A DNA stretch of 64,000 bases from RUG100 sp050953425 (GTDB lineage Bacteria > Bacillota > Clostridia > Peptostreptococcales > Anaerovoracaceae). How positions within the stretch are numbered: position 1 is the first letter of the stretch; the number at the start of each line of letters is the position of its first letter. The DNA is taken from NCBI GenBank assembly GCA_050953425.1, contig JBMNMQ010000003.1, positions 1 to 64,000 on the forward strand, written 5' to 3'. The translations under genes were made by a program, and so were the position numbers. Positions 1 to 7,618 of this stretch are shown in pieces. A model generated the notes under the pieces. That model did no database searches. It was given only the letters and a program-made list of their open reading frames with translations, and was not told the DNA's origin.

Positions 1-35
1 AGCCGTTCAAGCTCCTCTTCTCTGATCATTCGCAT
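1..35 (-). CDS. 5' end of an unidentified ICE gene (partial)
   Basis: An ATG on the minus strand at 35-33 opens a frame reading MRMIREEELERL before it leaves the window. A GGAGGCGG ribosome site lies 4 bases upstream of the start. The start overlaps the end of the preceding minus-strand gene by 10 bases, so the two are probably translationally coupled in one operon. Too little is present to assign a function. Confidence 0.5.
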   Translation of the reverse strand, partial: MRMIREEELER

Positions 36-754
36 GTTACCGCCTCCTTTTCCGGAGCACCGTCCTTCCAGCTGGAATTGCCGCTCAGGTTCCGGAGCAG
101 AATCTTCCGGGAAGTCTTGTACTCGTTTCCGATGAATCCGAGCCGAAGCAGGAAGCAGCGAAATGCATACTTTTCATTTGTGACTGGCCGCTCTGCTGCA
201 TTTGCCCGTTTCAGCTCTTTGGAATGCTTGCAAAGCAGGGAAATAAATTCTGTGTAAGCTTTCATCTCGTCGGCGTCCGGCACTTCATCGAACCATGGAA
301 AGGCGATGCGGTCGTCCCGAATTTCAAACCGCAGGTCGTTTATGCCGAGTGCTTTCTTAATCAGACTCCCTTTGGCTTCGAGGATGTTGGTCAATGTTCC
401 GACTGCTACCTTTTTGAGTGGAATCTCGATGGTTAAGCCTGTATTCTCGTCCTGCAACGCATCATGCACGGTTTCTTCCTGCTCTTCAGTCGATTCCTCA
501 GCTTCGGTTCCTTTGCTGTCCTGTGATTCAGGCTCGAATCCCGAAATAGCAAGTGCCTCGGTGATTTGATCGATGGTTTCCTGTGAAGTGCGATCATCCC
601 ATTCAAGTCCGCCGTCCTTCGCCACGATGATATTTCCGATTGCATAATTGCAGGTTGGCATCTTCATGTAGACCGGTCTGATTCCGACTGTGCTTGAAAT
701 GACCTCGACCATTTCTTTTCTCTGTGTGCCTGTGACGTTGTAGTTGATTCGCAT
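26..754 (-). CDS. ICE accessory protein, 'virulence protein'-like
   Basis: A 242-residue soluble protein beginning MRINYNVTG, a start shared by a family often labelled 'virulence protein' in Clostridial conjugative elements; I recognise the family by its N-terminus but not a biochemical role. Residues about 75-100 are a Glu-rich linker (TEAEESTEEQEE), separating an N-terminal domain from a C-terminal domain of about 140 residues. There is no signal peptide, membrane segment or catalytic motif. It is the middle gene of a minus-strand mini-operon, divergent from the plus-strand block that starts at 1274. Confidence 0.6.
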   Translation of the reverse strand: MRINYNVTGTQRKEMVEVISSTVGIRPVYMKMPTCNYAIGNIIVAKDGGLEWDDRTSQETIDQITEALAISGFEPESQDSKGTEAEESTEEQEETVHDALQDENTGLTIEIPLKKVAVGTLTNILEAKGSLIKKALGINDLRFEIRDDRIAFPWFDEVPDADEMKAYTEFISLLCKHSKELKRANAAERPVTNEKYAFRCFLLRLGFIGNEYKTSRKILLRNLSGNSSWKDGAPEKEAVTCE

Positions 755-769
755 TGTGTTTACCTCCGC

Positions 770-997
770 TTAGTTGTATTTCCTGAGGAGCAGCATGTAG
801 GCAAGCTGGCTCGTTTCATCTTCCGGCTCGATATCCCATCCCCGGCTGTAGTTCAGCGTCACGCGCCCGTCGATGCGAAGCTCCATAATGCTGATTCTGC
901 CGCCGTCGATGCCGTATTCCTCTGACGGCTCTGGGCAATGCTTTACGCAGTACCTGACCGGCGTATCGTTTACCAGAAGCGTTCCCTGTTCCCACAT
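770..997 (-). CDS. Small ICE protein (DUF7678-like)
   Basis: A 75-residue protein starting MWEQGTLLV. This start is chosen because GGAGG sits 7 bases upstream; the longer open frame to 1141 lacks a ribosome site and reads like non-coding sequence. The compact predominantly beta sequence (VRYCVKHCPE, ELRIDGRVTLNYSRGWD) resembles DUF7678-type proteins common beside the 'virulence protein' gene in these elements. Function is unknown. It is 15 bases upstream of the 26-754 gene on the same strand, so co-transcription is likely. Confidence 0.55.
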   Translation of the reverse strand: MWEQGTLLVNDTPVRYCVKHCPEPSEEYGIDGGRISIMELRIDGRVTLNYSRGWDIEPEDETSQLAYMLLLRKYN

Positions 998-1185
998 TTG
1001 CTTGTCCTCCATTTTCGTTTTCCGTAGGCTCTGTGCCTTTCGGTAATACATATATTGATCAGAACGGAAGTAATAGCAAGTCATTTCTGCGAGATATATT
1101 GATAAAGATTTGTGTCCTTCCAGGCACAGAAAAACAGCCATGCGGGAGTGCTAATTCCTACATGACTGTTCTCTTTTCCGCTTAA

Positions 1186-1236
1186 AGATGGTCGGTCAAA
1201 TGTTCTTGTTTCCAAAATCGCTAAGTCCAACCATCT
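1186..1236. promoter_or_regulatory. Imperfect inverted repeat in a divergent promoter region
   Basis: AGATGGTCGG and CCAACCATCT form a 9-of-10 inverted repeat of about 30-base spacing, in the gap between the leftward genes (start 997) and the rightward block (start 1274). Its position suits a shared operator or a leader stem. No clear -35/-10 pair was found with it. Confidence 0.3.
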
Positions 1237-1273
1237 AAATGCCGCTCTTTTTTATCAGCAGGAGGAAAAGAAA

Positions 1274-1627
1274 ATGATCACAAACGGGATCAATAGTGAG
1301 ATCCGAAAAGAAAATGAATGCCGGTTTAACCGCAGCATTGCCATGATCTGCAGCATTCGGGCAGCACTGATTGCCCAGTATCTCTGGGAAGTGATGGATT
1401 ACGAGAACGGCGTGCCGGAGGATTACTGGAGAAAAATGCCACAGAAGATGATCCAGACCGTCTATCCGTTCCTCAGCCGGCACATGATCCGGGACGCTCT
1501 GAAAGAGCTGACCAGTAACCGGATCCTCCGCGCATCGGAACGGAACGAGAGCCGGTTTGACCGGACCAGATGGTATCAGTTCACCGAATACGGCATGGAG
1601 CTGATGAGCCCGGGGAGTTATGCATGA
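1274..1627 (+). CDS. Small helical ICE protein, winged-helix-like
   Basis: A 117-residue protein preceded by CAGGAGGAAAAGAAA. The pattern of short helices followed by a two-strand tail (FLSRHMIRDALKELTSNRILRAS, then RTRWYQFTEYG) looks like a winged helix of the kind found in PadR-like or replication-control proteins, but no named family is certain. It opens a plus-strand operon of small proteins with overlapping ends, and its stop overlaps the next start as ATGA. Confidence 0.6.
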   Translation: MITNGINSEIRKENECRFNRSIAMICSIRAALIAQYLWEVMDYENGVPEDYWRKMPQKMIQTVYPFLSRHMIRDALKELTSNRILRASERNESRFDRTRWYQFTEYGMELMSPGSYA

Positions 1628-1794
1628 ACAGGGAAAGACAGCGGAGGCAATGCCCGGAACACTGTCCGTACCGCAGAGGACCTGCTCCCTTCTGCGGCTG
1701 TTGCATGATGGAAATTATTCAGGGAAAGAGCAGAGAAAACGAAAAGGAGGCGGAACATGACCGCAGACAAAAGCAAGCTGAAGGTGCTGAATAA
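1624..1794 (+). CDS. Small cysteine-rich protein
   Basis: A 56-residue peptide whose ATG overlaps the preceding stop (ATGA), a standard coupling arrangement. Five cysteines lie within about 20 residues (CPEHC, CGCC), consistent with a zinc knuckle. The C-terminal half is charged and lysine/glutamate-rich. I do not recognise the family. The next gene starts inside its 3' end. Confidence 0.5.
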   Translation: MNRERQRRQCPEHCPYRRGPAPFCGCCMMEIIQGKSRENEKEAEHDRRQKQAEGAE

Positions 1795-2059
1795 ACTGAC
1801 GGATGAAGGTTTCGATACGGAAAAGAAGATCACATCCATTGATATGAAAGTCGCCTATGAACACGGACTGAGCGGAGAGATCGGCGTGATCCTGGAGCTG
1901 CAGGAAGCGATCCGAGACCGCAGGGTCATCGCATATCTGTGCAATGCGCTGGAGGACGCAAAGCCGAAAGCTGCTGAAAAGAAAGGCGCTGAGAAGGAGG
2001 AACAGGATGAGAGAAGAAGCGAAAACGTGTACGGAGGATACGGTTACAATCAGGAATAA
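1757..2059 (+). CDS. Hypothetical helical ICE protein
   Basis: A 100-residue soluble protein with a GGAGG site 7 bases before the ATG. Residues 1-65 are amphipathic helices (KVLNKLTDEGF, GVILELQEAIRD); residues 66-90 are a charged Lys/Glu tail. No motif gives a function. It overlaps both neighbours, so it belongs to the same small-protein operon. Confidence 0.55.
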   Translation: MTADKSKLKVLNKLTDEGFDTEKKITSIDMKVAYEHGLSGEIGVILELQEAIRDRRVIAYLCNALEDAKPKAAEKKGAEKEEQDERRSENVYGGYGYNQE

Positions 2060-2159
2060 GGAGGAACTCCGGATGATGGTGCATCAGCTTCCGGACGGTG
2101 TGGTGCTCCGGATCCGCATCGAGGAGGTGATGATTCTTGCCGAAGAAGAAGGAAAATGA
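2007..2159 (+). CDS. Small ICE peptide upstream of radC-like gene
   Basis: A 50-residue peptide (MREEAKTCTED...) with AAGGAGGAACAGG directly before the ATG. The sequence predicts a beta hairpin followed by a short helix (VVLRIRIEEVMIL). It overlaps the gene before by 53 bases and the one after by 23 bases. The overlap supports translational coupling to the radC-like gene. Function unknown. Confidence 0.5.
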   Translation: MREEAKTCTEDTVTIRNKEELRMMVHQLPDGVVLRIRIEEVMILAEEEGK

Positions 2160-2634
2160 GATCCGGGTTGTCAATATCCGTCTGGTGAAGGAGCCCTCTT
2201 TGTACAGCGATAAGCCGATCAATAATCCGGATGATGTTCTGGAGGCCGTGGCCGGTGAGCTGAAGGAATACGACCGTGAAGTGTTCGCCATCATCAACCT
2301 CAGGACGAACGGAAAGCCCATCAACCTGAATATCTGCAGCGTGGGAACGCTGGACTCGGCAATGGTAAGTCCCAGAGAAGTTTTCAAGAGTGCGATCCTG
2401 AGTAATGCCAAGTGCATTATCGCCGTTCACAATCATCCAAGCGGCACAGCGGATCCCAGTCCAGAAGACATCACCACCACCGAAAGGCTGGCGGAATGCG
2501 GGAGGATTCTGGATATTCAGCTGCTGGATCATATCATTGTTTCGGCAGAAACCGGTGCCATGACCAGCATGAGAAGCAGAGGGCTGATCCCGGAAGAGAG
2601 AACGTCCAGAAGCCCGGCATCCAGAGAACGATAA
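2137..2634 (+). CDS. radC: RadC-family JAB/MPN domain protein
   Basis: A 165-residue protein with the full JAMM metal-binding motif HNHPSGTADPSPED around residues 97-110, preceded by the conserved E(Y)DREVFAIINL strand. It begins with TTG at 2137, chosen because GGAGGTG lies 6-7 bases upstream inside the previous gene. Chromosomal RadC has an N-terminal helix-hairpin-helix; this one lacks it, as is usual for short RadC/YeeS-like proteins in mobile elements. The family is predicted to be a zinc hydrolase; its substrate is unknown, and a role in DNA recombination is not established. Confidence 0.85.
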   Translation: MPKKKENEIRVVNIRLVKEPSLYSDKPINNPDDVLEAVAGELKEYDREVFAIINLRTNGKPINLNICSVGTLDSAMVSPREVFKSAILSNAKCIIAVHNHPSGTADPSPEDITTTERLAECGRILDIQLLDHIIVSAETGAMTSMRSRGLIPEERTSRSPASRER

Positions 2635-2646
2635 GGTTCAGCTCGG

Positions 2647-2705
2647 CAGCTCCGCATTGCGGAGCTGATACATTTCACGATAGTGAAGAAACGAGCGCAG
2701 GCTCG
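2647..2705 (+). other. Cluster of three short perfect hairpins
   Basis: Just after the radC-like stop are three hairpins in a row. CAGCTCCGC pairs with GCGGAGCTG across ATT (2647-2667). TTCAC pairs with GTGAA across GATA (2674-2687). CGAGC pairs with GCTCG across GCAG (2692-2705). None is followed by a T-run, so they are not ordinary terminators. They run into the 30-bp repeat array. Confidence 0.6.
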
Positions 2706-2812
2706 ATTCTTCATTTCGCGGAATATAGAAAGGAATTCTACAGAACGTAGAAAATATATTCCTGATTCTACAATATGAAGAATTTTGTATTTGGATTCTA
2801 CAAACTGCAGAA
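2706..2812 (+). repeat. 30-bp-period array of palindromic repeats
   Basis: Three 18-base units start at 2735, 2765 and 2795, exactly 30 bases apart, with consensus ATTCTACA-N4-GNAGAA. A degenerate fourth unit starts at 2706, with 2 mismatches. The first full unit is a perfect dyad (TTCTAC / GTAGAA). The regular phasing of nearly three helical turns and the position 25 bases before the toprim gene suggest iterons or operator sites for a dimeric protein. Confidence 0.6.
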
Positions 2813-2836
2813 CAGCATATTCGGGAGGTGATGAAT

Positions 2837-3802
2837 GTGGCATATTATTCGGCAGATCAAATACAGCAGGCCCGGGAAATAGATCTTCTGACCTATCTCA
2901 GGAAGACGGATCCGGGGAATCTTGTGCATGTTTCCGGAGGGGAATACTGTACCAGAGAACACGACAGCCTGAAGATTTCCCATGGCAAGTGGATGTGGTG
3001 GTCACGGGGATTCGGCGGCGCATCGGCGCTGGACTATCTGATCAAAGTAAAATGTATTCCATTCACGGAAGCGGTTGGAATGGTGTTGGGCACGGAGGCT
3101 AAGCAGCCTCCTTTTTCTTTTGATCGGAAGGGGGCTAAAGCGAAGCGCCTGCTTCTGCCGGAAAAAGCATCGGACAATCATGCGGCGCTTCGCTACCTCA
3201 CCGGCCGAGGCATCGACCGGAGAATCCTTGAGGAATGCATTGAACGTGGTCTGATTTATGAGTCATCCCCTTCTCACAATGTGATTTTTCTGGGGTTCGA
3301 TGAGAAGAAAAAAGCAAGATACGCTTTCTTCCGATCGACCGGAAAAGACCGGATCATGGGTGAAGCAGCCGGTTCTGATAAGCGTTTTTCCTTCCGGATT
3401 GAAGGCTTCGGGAGGCGCATTCATGTCTTTGAAGGTGCCATTGATCTTTTGTCCTATGCATCGATCCGAAAGCGGAACGGAGAAGAATGGAATGAGGAAA
3501 TGTTGCTTTCTCTGGGCGGAGTCTACGGAGGAGCGAATTCATCAAAACTCCCGGCAGCACTTGAACATTACCTGGACAGTCATCCGGAAACAGAAGAAAT
3601 CGTTCTCCGCCTGGATGATGATTCTGCCGGGAGAAACGCTGTAAGATCGATCAGCGGTGGGCTGAACAGAATGTATCGCATCCGGAATGAACCGCCGTCA
3701 TACGGGAAGGATTACAACGATGAACTGATGATTCTGAGGACCATGAAGCAGGAAAGAGGAGATGAATTTGGAGGAAAAGAAGAAACGAAGTCCCGGTCGT
3801 AA
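2837..3802 (+). CDS. DUF3991/toprim domain protein (mobile-element primase-like)
   Basis: About 321 residues. The start is taken as GTG 2837, 8 bases after GGGAGG; an ATG at 2831 is too close to that site. Residues about 30-90 form a degraded primase zinc-ribbon/DUF3991 region (YCTREHDSLKIS, WWSRGFGGASALDYL). A toprim fold follows, with the metal-binding glutamate in EGAIDLLSYA and the acidic DDDSAGRNA motif. Such proteins accompany conjugative elements and probably act on DNA during transfer or replication; primase activity has not been shown for this type. The next gene begins inside its last 41 bases. Confidence 0.8.
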   Translation: MAYYSADQIQQAREIDLLTYLRKTDPGNLVHVSGGEYCTREHDSLKISHGKWMWWSRGFGGASALDYLIKVKCIPFTEAVGMVLGTEAKQPPFSFDRKGAKAKRLLLPEKASDNHAALRYLTGRGIDRRILEECIERGLIYESSPSHNVIFLGFDEKKKARYAFFRSTGKDRIMGEAAGSDKRFSFRIEGFGRRIHVFEGAIDLLSYASIRKRNGEEWNEEMLLSLGGVYGGANSSKLPAALEHYLDSHPETEEIVLRLDDDSAGRNAVRSISGGLNRMYRIRNEPPSYGKDYNDELMILRTMKQERGDEFGGKEETKSRS

Positions 3803-4673
3803 GAGCCGGCAGGAGCAGATTCGGGAGATCACGGACCGGCTGGAAAAAGGGGTGAAGGAAGTCTTTGAGAGTGAGAAGTACCGGGAAATGCTCCGGTGCA
3901 TGAGCAAATTTCACCATTATTCCCTAAATAACTGCCTGCTGATCGCCATGCAGTACCCTTCCGCTTCTCTCGTTGCGGGCTACCGGACCTGGCAGAAAGA
4001 ATTCGACCGGCAGGTCCGCAAAGGAGAAAAAGGAATCCGGATTCTGGCTCCCTGCAAATACAAAATAGAGAAGGAAAAGACAGATGGCGCAGAGAAAGAG
4101 ATCGTCGAAATCACCGGTTTCCGGGTGGTCAGCGTGTTCGCCTATGAACAGACGGAAGGAAGAGAGCTGCCCATGATCAGCGTAAACGAGCAGACCGGAG
4201 ATGTGAAAAACTATCATAAGCTGTTCGATGCACTGAAGGATATCTGCCCGGTTCCCATCTGTTCGGAGGATATCCAGAGCGGCGTCAATGGATATTATGA
4301 TGATGCTGTCAGACGCATTGCCATCCGCTCCGGCATGAGCCAGATTCAGACGATCAAGACCATGATCCATGAGATCAGTCACCAGAGATTGCATTCCAGA
4401 GAGAATCTGGATGGAGAAAAACCTCTGGACCGGGGAACGAAGGAAGTCGAAGCAGAGAGCATCGCCTATACCGTTTGCAGCCATTATGGTCTGGATACCG
4501 CCGAATATACCTTCGGGTATGTGGCCGGATGGTCTTCCGAAAAAGAGACAAAGGAACTGAAGAATTCACTGGAACGGATCAGAACGACCGCCGATGAGAT
4601 GATCACATCCATTGATCATGCAATGGAAAAACAGCGCGAGAAGGACAAAAAGAGAATTGAAAATGAGCGGTGA
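3762..4673 (+). CDS. ArdC-like antirestriction protein (ssDNA-binding + zincin)
   Basis: A 303-residue protein with an N-terminal ArdC ssDNA-binding domain (residues about 15-115: HHYSLNNCLLI, GYRTWQKEF, KGEKGIRILAP) and a C-terminal zincin-like metallopeptidase domain with HEISH (HExxH) near residue 206. Plasmid ArdC protects incoming single-stranded DNA from restriction; here this is inferred from the family. The ATG overlaps the toprim gene by 41 bases, so the two are probably coupled. A shorter relative lacking the peptidase part is at 12528. Confidence 0.85.
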   Translation: MNLEEKKKRSPGRKSRQEQIREITDRLEKGVKEVFESEKYREMLRCMSKFHHYSLNNCLLIAMQYPSASLVAGYRTWQKEFDRQVRKGEKGIRILAPCKYKIEKEKTDGAEKEIVEITGFRVVSVFAYEQTEGRELPMISVNEQTGDVKNYHKLFDALKDICPVPICSEDIQSGVNGYYDDAVRRIAIRSGMSQIQTIKTMIHEISHQRLHSRENLDGEKPLDRGTKEVEAESIAYTVCSHYGLDTAEYTFGYVAGWSSEKETKELKNSLERIRTTADEMITSIDHAMEKQREKDKKRIENER

Positions 4674-4703
4674 AGATGTCCTGTTTAGCAACAGATACAG
4701 TAA

Positions 4704-4745
4704 ATTAACTTAAATATTGACAATTAACTTATTTGAAGTTAATAT
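4704..4745 (+). promoter_or_regulatory. SigA-type promoter with operator palindrome in the spacer
   Basis: TTGACA (4717-4722) and TAATAT (4740-4745) are 17 bases apart. The spacer is almost entirely a perfect dyad, ATTAACTT (4723-4730) and AAGTTAAT (4736-4743). A third half-site ATTAACTT sits at 4704-4711. A repressor bound there would occlude RNA polymerase. The downstream AbiEi-like gene is the obvious candidate autoregulator. Confidence 0.75.
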
Positions 4746-4772
4746 ATAAAAAAAGAGTTAAGAGGTGTTTCC

Positions 4773-5735
4773 ATGATCAATGGGCTGGGGAAACAACTGA
4801 ATATGGAATTAACTGCAGAGCAAATTGTGGATAAATCCAGGCTCCCGTTGTATCTGTCAGTCAGGACAATGTATCGCATTCACGGTGATGGAATCGAATT
4901 CGTTGTTGTAGAGATTCCTGATCATTCCGGCTTTCGCATTCGCCAATTGAAGAAACAAATTGAATTATACAAAGAATATTTTAGTACGAATGTGGCATTT
5001 TCGCTGGAACATATTTCCCGATATCAGAGGGAGGTACTGATTGGTAACGGAGTACCATTTGTATGCCTTCCGGATCAGATCTATCTTCCGTTCTTGGGGA
5101 TACTGCTAGCGAAACGGTTTCACGAAAATACAGAAGTTAATGTGGACAAACTGTCACCAGTCGCCCAGACTTTATTCCTGCTTCTGGCATACGGAGGTGA
5201 AAACGATCGATACAGCAAGACCATTGCTGCCAAAATACTGGGGGTTACAAATACCACGATCACCCGTGCCAGCAAACAGCTTAACGCAATCGGTGTAACT
5301 CTGGAGGAAACCGAGGGAACGAAGACATATATACGTAAGGCGGTTCAGGGAGCTGATTTTTTTGAGGCAGGAAAGCCATATCTTATCGATCCGATACAGC
5401 GGATTGTATATGCCAGAGAAGCTAATGATATGTGGGATTTACCGGAGGCCGGAGAAACGGCGTTAAGCGGGTTGTCAATGCTCAATCCACCTGCAGTTAA
5501 AACCAGAGCGATCTGGAAGAATGATGTGAAATCGAAAAACTATATCATGATTGATCCGGAGCTGGAGACTGAGGATGACTATATCCGTTTGGAGGAATGG
5601 AAATACTCACCAAAACTTTTTGCCAGAGATGGAAAAGTAGATCCAATTTCTTTGTACTGTACTCTGCGTGATGATCCGGATGAGCGTATTCAGGGTGAAT
5701 TAGAACAGGTGGTGGAGAATATTAAATGGCTGTAA
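4773..5735 (+). CDS. AbiEi-like winged-helix regulator/antitoxin
   Basis: A 320-residue protein with AGAGGTG 5 bases before the ATG. Residues about 125-180 are a helix-turn-helix (SKTIAAKILGVTNTTITRA). The rest is a mixed alpha/beta domain of the type found in AbiEi antitoxins. It ends inside the nucleotidyltransferase gene (10-base overlap), matching the bicistronic layout of AbiE type IV toxin-antitoxin systems, in which AbiEi represses its own promoter and counteracts AbiEii. Identification rests on context and HTH rather than a close match, so it may be a separate AbiE-related family. The dyad operator just upstream supports autoregulation. Confidence 0.6.
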   Translation: MINGLGKQLNMELTAEQIVDKSRLPLYLSVRTMYRIHGDGIEFVVVEIPDHSGFRIRQLKKQIELYKEYFSTNVAFSLEHISRYQREVLIGNGVPFVCLPDQIYLPFLGILLAKRFHENTEVNVDKLSPVAQTLFLLLAYGGENDRYSKTIAAKILGVTNTTITRASKQLNAIGVTLEETEGTKTYIRKAVQGADFFEAGKPYLIDPIQRIVYAREANDMWDLPEAGETALSGLSMLNPPAVKTRAIWKNDVKSKNYIMIDPELETEDDYIRLEEWKYSPKLFARDGKVDPISLYCTLRDDPDERIQGELEQVVENIKWL

Positions 5736-6475
5736 TGGGGACGGAAGCCTTCAAAAAATATTTTGAAGGGTATGAGGACTGCTATACAATTATAGGCGGA
5801 ACTGCATGCGATATTCTGATGTCTGAAGCACAACTGGATTTCAGAGCTACAAAGGATATCGATATGATTATCCTATTGGAAGACCGGTATCAGGAATTTG
5901 CTCAGAAGTTCTGGTCTTTTATCAAAGAAGGCGGTTACCGCTGTGGCTGGAGACAAAGTGATAAGGCTCATTTCTATCGCTTTACAGAGCCGAAAGCCGG
6001 CTATCCTGTTCAGATAGAATTGTTTTCGAGAAAGCCGGATTATCATCTTGAAGTGGAGACAGGAATTATCCCTGTCCATATAGATGATGACACTTCAAGC
6101 CTTTCCGCAATTTTAATGGACGAAGATTTCTATAAATTCATGATGACAGGCCGGAGAAGTGTGGATGGAATCAGTATTTTGACCGCTGATCACATCATTC
6201 CATTCAAGATGTATGCATGGTTGAATCTAACAGAGAAAAAAGCCATAGGAGAACATGTAAATAGCAAAGATTTAAAGAAACATAAGTATGATGTGTTCCG
6301 CCTTTTACAGATTGTTCCTGATGGAACTGTTGTGAAAACATCCGGGACGGTTAATAGAGCAATAGTGTCATTTCTGGATCTTATTCAAAATGATGATCTA
6401 AACCTTGAGTCTATCGGATTAGAGTTTACAAAGGAGCAGGGAATTGACCTTCTGCATCAAATCTATAATGTGTGA
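5726..6475 (+). CDS. AbiEii-like nucleotidyltransferase
   Basis: A 249-residue protein with the nucleotidyltransferase signature GGTACDILMS followed by RATKDIDMII, giving the D-x-D pair near residues 45-47, and a further acidic strand (VQIELFS). AbiEii-type enzymes transfer nucleotides to tRNA or other targets and act as toxins; substrate here is unknown. The ATG lies within the last codons of the upstream regulator gene, so translation is coupled. A decayed copy of this gene pair's junction is present at 42452-42620, showing the pair has moved or been duplicated locally. Confidence 0.7.
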   Translation: MAVMGTEAFKKYFEGYEDCYTIIGGTACDILMSEAQLDFRATKDIDMIILLEDRYQEFAQKFWSFIKEGGYRCGWRQSDKAHFYRFTEPKAGYPVQIELFSRKPDYHLEVETGIIPVHIDDDTSSLSAILMDEDFYKFMMTGRRSVDGISILTADHIIPFKMYAWLNLTEKKAIGEHVNSKDLKKHKYDVFRLLQIVPDGTVVKTSGTVNRAIVSFLDLIQNDDLNLESIGLEFTKEQGIDLLHQIYNV

Positions 6476-6505
6476 GAACTGATTGTATTTTACTATTTCG
6501 TTTAC

Positions 6506-6556
6506 AACGGAGACTTGAATGTCTCCGTTTTTTATTGCAGCACACCGCTGTGCTGC
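6506..6556 (+). terminator. Rho-independent terminator plus second hairpin
   Basis: AACGGAGAC (6506-6514) pairs perfectly with GTCTCCGTT (6521-6529) across six bases and is followed by a T-run. A second perfect 8-bp stem, GCAGCACA / TGTGCTGC, follows at 6537-6556. Together they close the AbiE-like operon. Confidence 0.85.
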
Positions 6557-6596
6557 CGGAATGTACTGCTAGTGAATTGTGAAAGGAGACCCGAAT

Positions 6597-7043
6597 ATGA
6601 ACGAACAGAATGAAAAGCTCCGGGTGATTTTACTTAAGCCGGGAGAGCTGGCAGAGATTGTGGAAATTGATGACAATCTGGAATCGATGCAGAGACTTGT
6701 GGAAGGAAATATTGAAGAATATATGCCCTTCGAGGATGCATCGGATCCGCGCATCGGAGACTGCGCTGTCGTCTGCAATGAGGAAGGAAAGATGCGCGGC
6801 ATGGAACTGAACAGAGGTATTTCAGATCAGAACGGACGGCTGCAGGACATCATTGCCGGTCCGTTTTTCATTTGCTACGCACCGGTTGAGAGCGAGAAAT
6901 TTCTGTCCATGCCGCCGGATCTGGAAGAGAAAATGCGGAAAAAATTTGAATTTCCGGAGCGGTTTTTCGTTTCAGGAAACAGGATCCAGTCGAAAAAATC
7001 AGAACCGAAAAAGCAAGACCGGGAACACGTTGCAGAAAGGTAG
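6597..7043 (+). CDS. DUF3846 domain protein
   Basis: A 148-residue protein starting MNEQNEKLRVILL with AAAGGAG upstream. The N-terminal two thirds match the DUF3846 pattern: VILLKPGELAEIVEIDDNL, a central GDCAVVCNEEGK strand pair, and a GPFFICY strand. DUF3846 proteins are common in conjugative elements and have no known activity. The C-terminal 25 residues are a charged, probably disordered tail. It is the last gene before the transfer origin candidate. Confidence 0.75.
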   Translation: MNEQNEKLRVILLKPGELAEIVEIDDNLESMQRLVEGNIEEYMPFEDASDPRIGDCAVVCNEEGKMRGMELNRGISDQNGRLQDIIAGPFFICYAPVESEKFLSMPPDLEEKMRKKFEFPERFFVSGNRIQSKKSEPKKQDREHVAER

Positions 7044-7052
7044 GACGCTGTG

Positions 7053-7241
7053 CATAACTTTAGGCAAGCAAAGCCTTTGTACTCCCATGTGAGTACAAAG
7101 GCATGGGCACCGGCCGCCGGCACCCATAGATTTAGGGAGGACCCTAATACCCCTAGCCTTGCGAAGCAAGTCGCAGCGCAAGCGCGATGCAGGTGAGCAA
7201 TGGCAGGTGTTTATGCAAGGATTGCCCGAAGCGAAGCGAGG
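7053..7241 (+). other. oriT: Candidate origin of transfer (oriT)
   Basis: A gene-free, highly structured stretch lies directly upstream of mobC and the relaxase gene, where oriT is expected. It contains a perfect 12-bp inverted repeat (7073-7084 with 7091-7102, six-base loop). Next comes an imperfect GC-rich dyad (7103-7127, ATGGG and CCCAT outermost). A TAATACCCCTAGCCTTGCG tract resembles a relaxase nick region, and it ends with GCCCGAAGCGAAGCGAGG at 7224-7241. The nick site itself cannot be fixed from sequence alone. Confidence 0.6.
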
Positions 7242-7282
7242 ATGCAATCTACTGCAAGACCCCGGAGGATGGAGGTGAGATT

Positions 7283-7618
7283 TTGGGAAGAAGAGGAAAA
7301 AAGAAACAGTTCTGGCTCAGCGATCAGCAGGCGGAGGATCTGGCGGAGAAAGCGAAGCGGGCGTGCATGACTGAAACCGATCTGGTCCGTCTCCTTCTCC
7401 GGGGCTATGTTCCGCCGGAAAGACCGGGGCCGGAATTTTTCGAGGACATGAACCGGATATCGGAATTTGCGGAGCGATTGCAGACACTATCCACAGTGAC
7501 GTCCGGCGAGGAAGCACAAGAACTTCTTGAGTCAGAGGCAAAAGCATGGCGCACGTTCAGGCTCGAGATGGAACGGAAATATCTGATGCCGGAAAGGAGG
7601 AAAACAGAATGGCAGTGA
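7283..7618 (+). CDS. mobC: MobC-like relaxosome accessory protein
   Basis: About 111 residues, start TTG 7283, six bases after GGAGGTG; an upstream ATG (7187) would translate the oriT region. The basic N-terminus (GRRGKKKQFWLS) followed by a ribbon-helix-helix-like segment (DQQAEDLAEKAKRACMTETDLVRLLLRG) is typical of MobC proteins that bind oriT and help the relaxase. The C-terminal half is a coiled helical region. It overlaps the relaxase start by 10 bases. Confidence 0.75.
   Translation: MGRRGKKKQFWLSDQQAEDLAEKAKRACMTETDLVRLLLRGYVPPERPGPEFFEDMNRISEFAERLQTLSTVTSGEEAQELLESEAKAWRTFRLEMERKYLMPERRKTEWQ

Noticed and set aside
2706..2812. CRISPR-like array from repeats spaced 30 bases apart
   Set aside because: Repeats are 18 bases with 12-base spacers, too short, and each unit is a small palindrome; an iteron or operator array fits better.
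7187..7282. Longer MobC start at ATG 7187
   Set aside because: It would translate the hairpin-rich oriT candidate; TTG 7283 has a clear GGAGGTG at the right distance and begins the conserved basic region.
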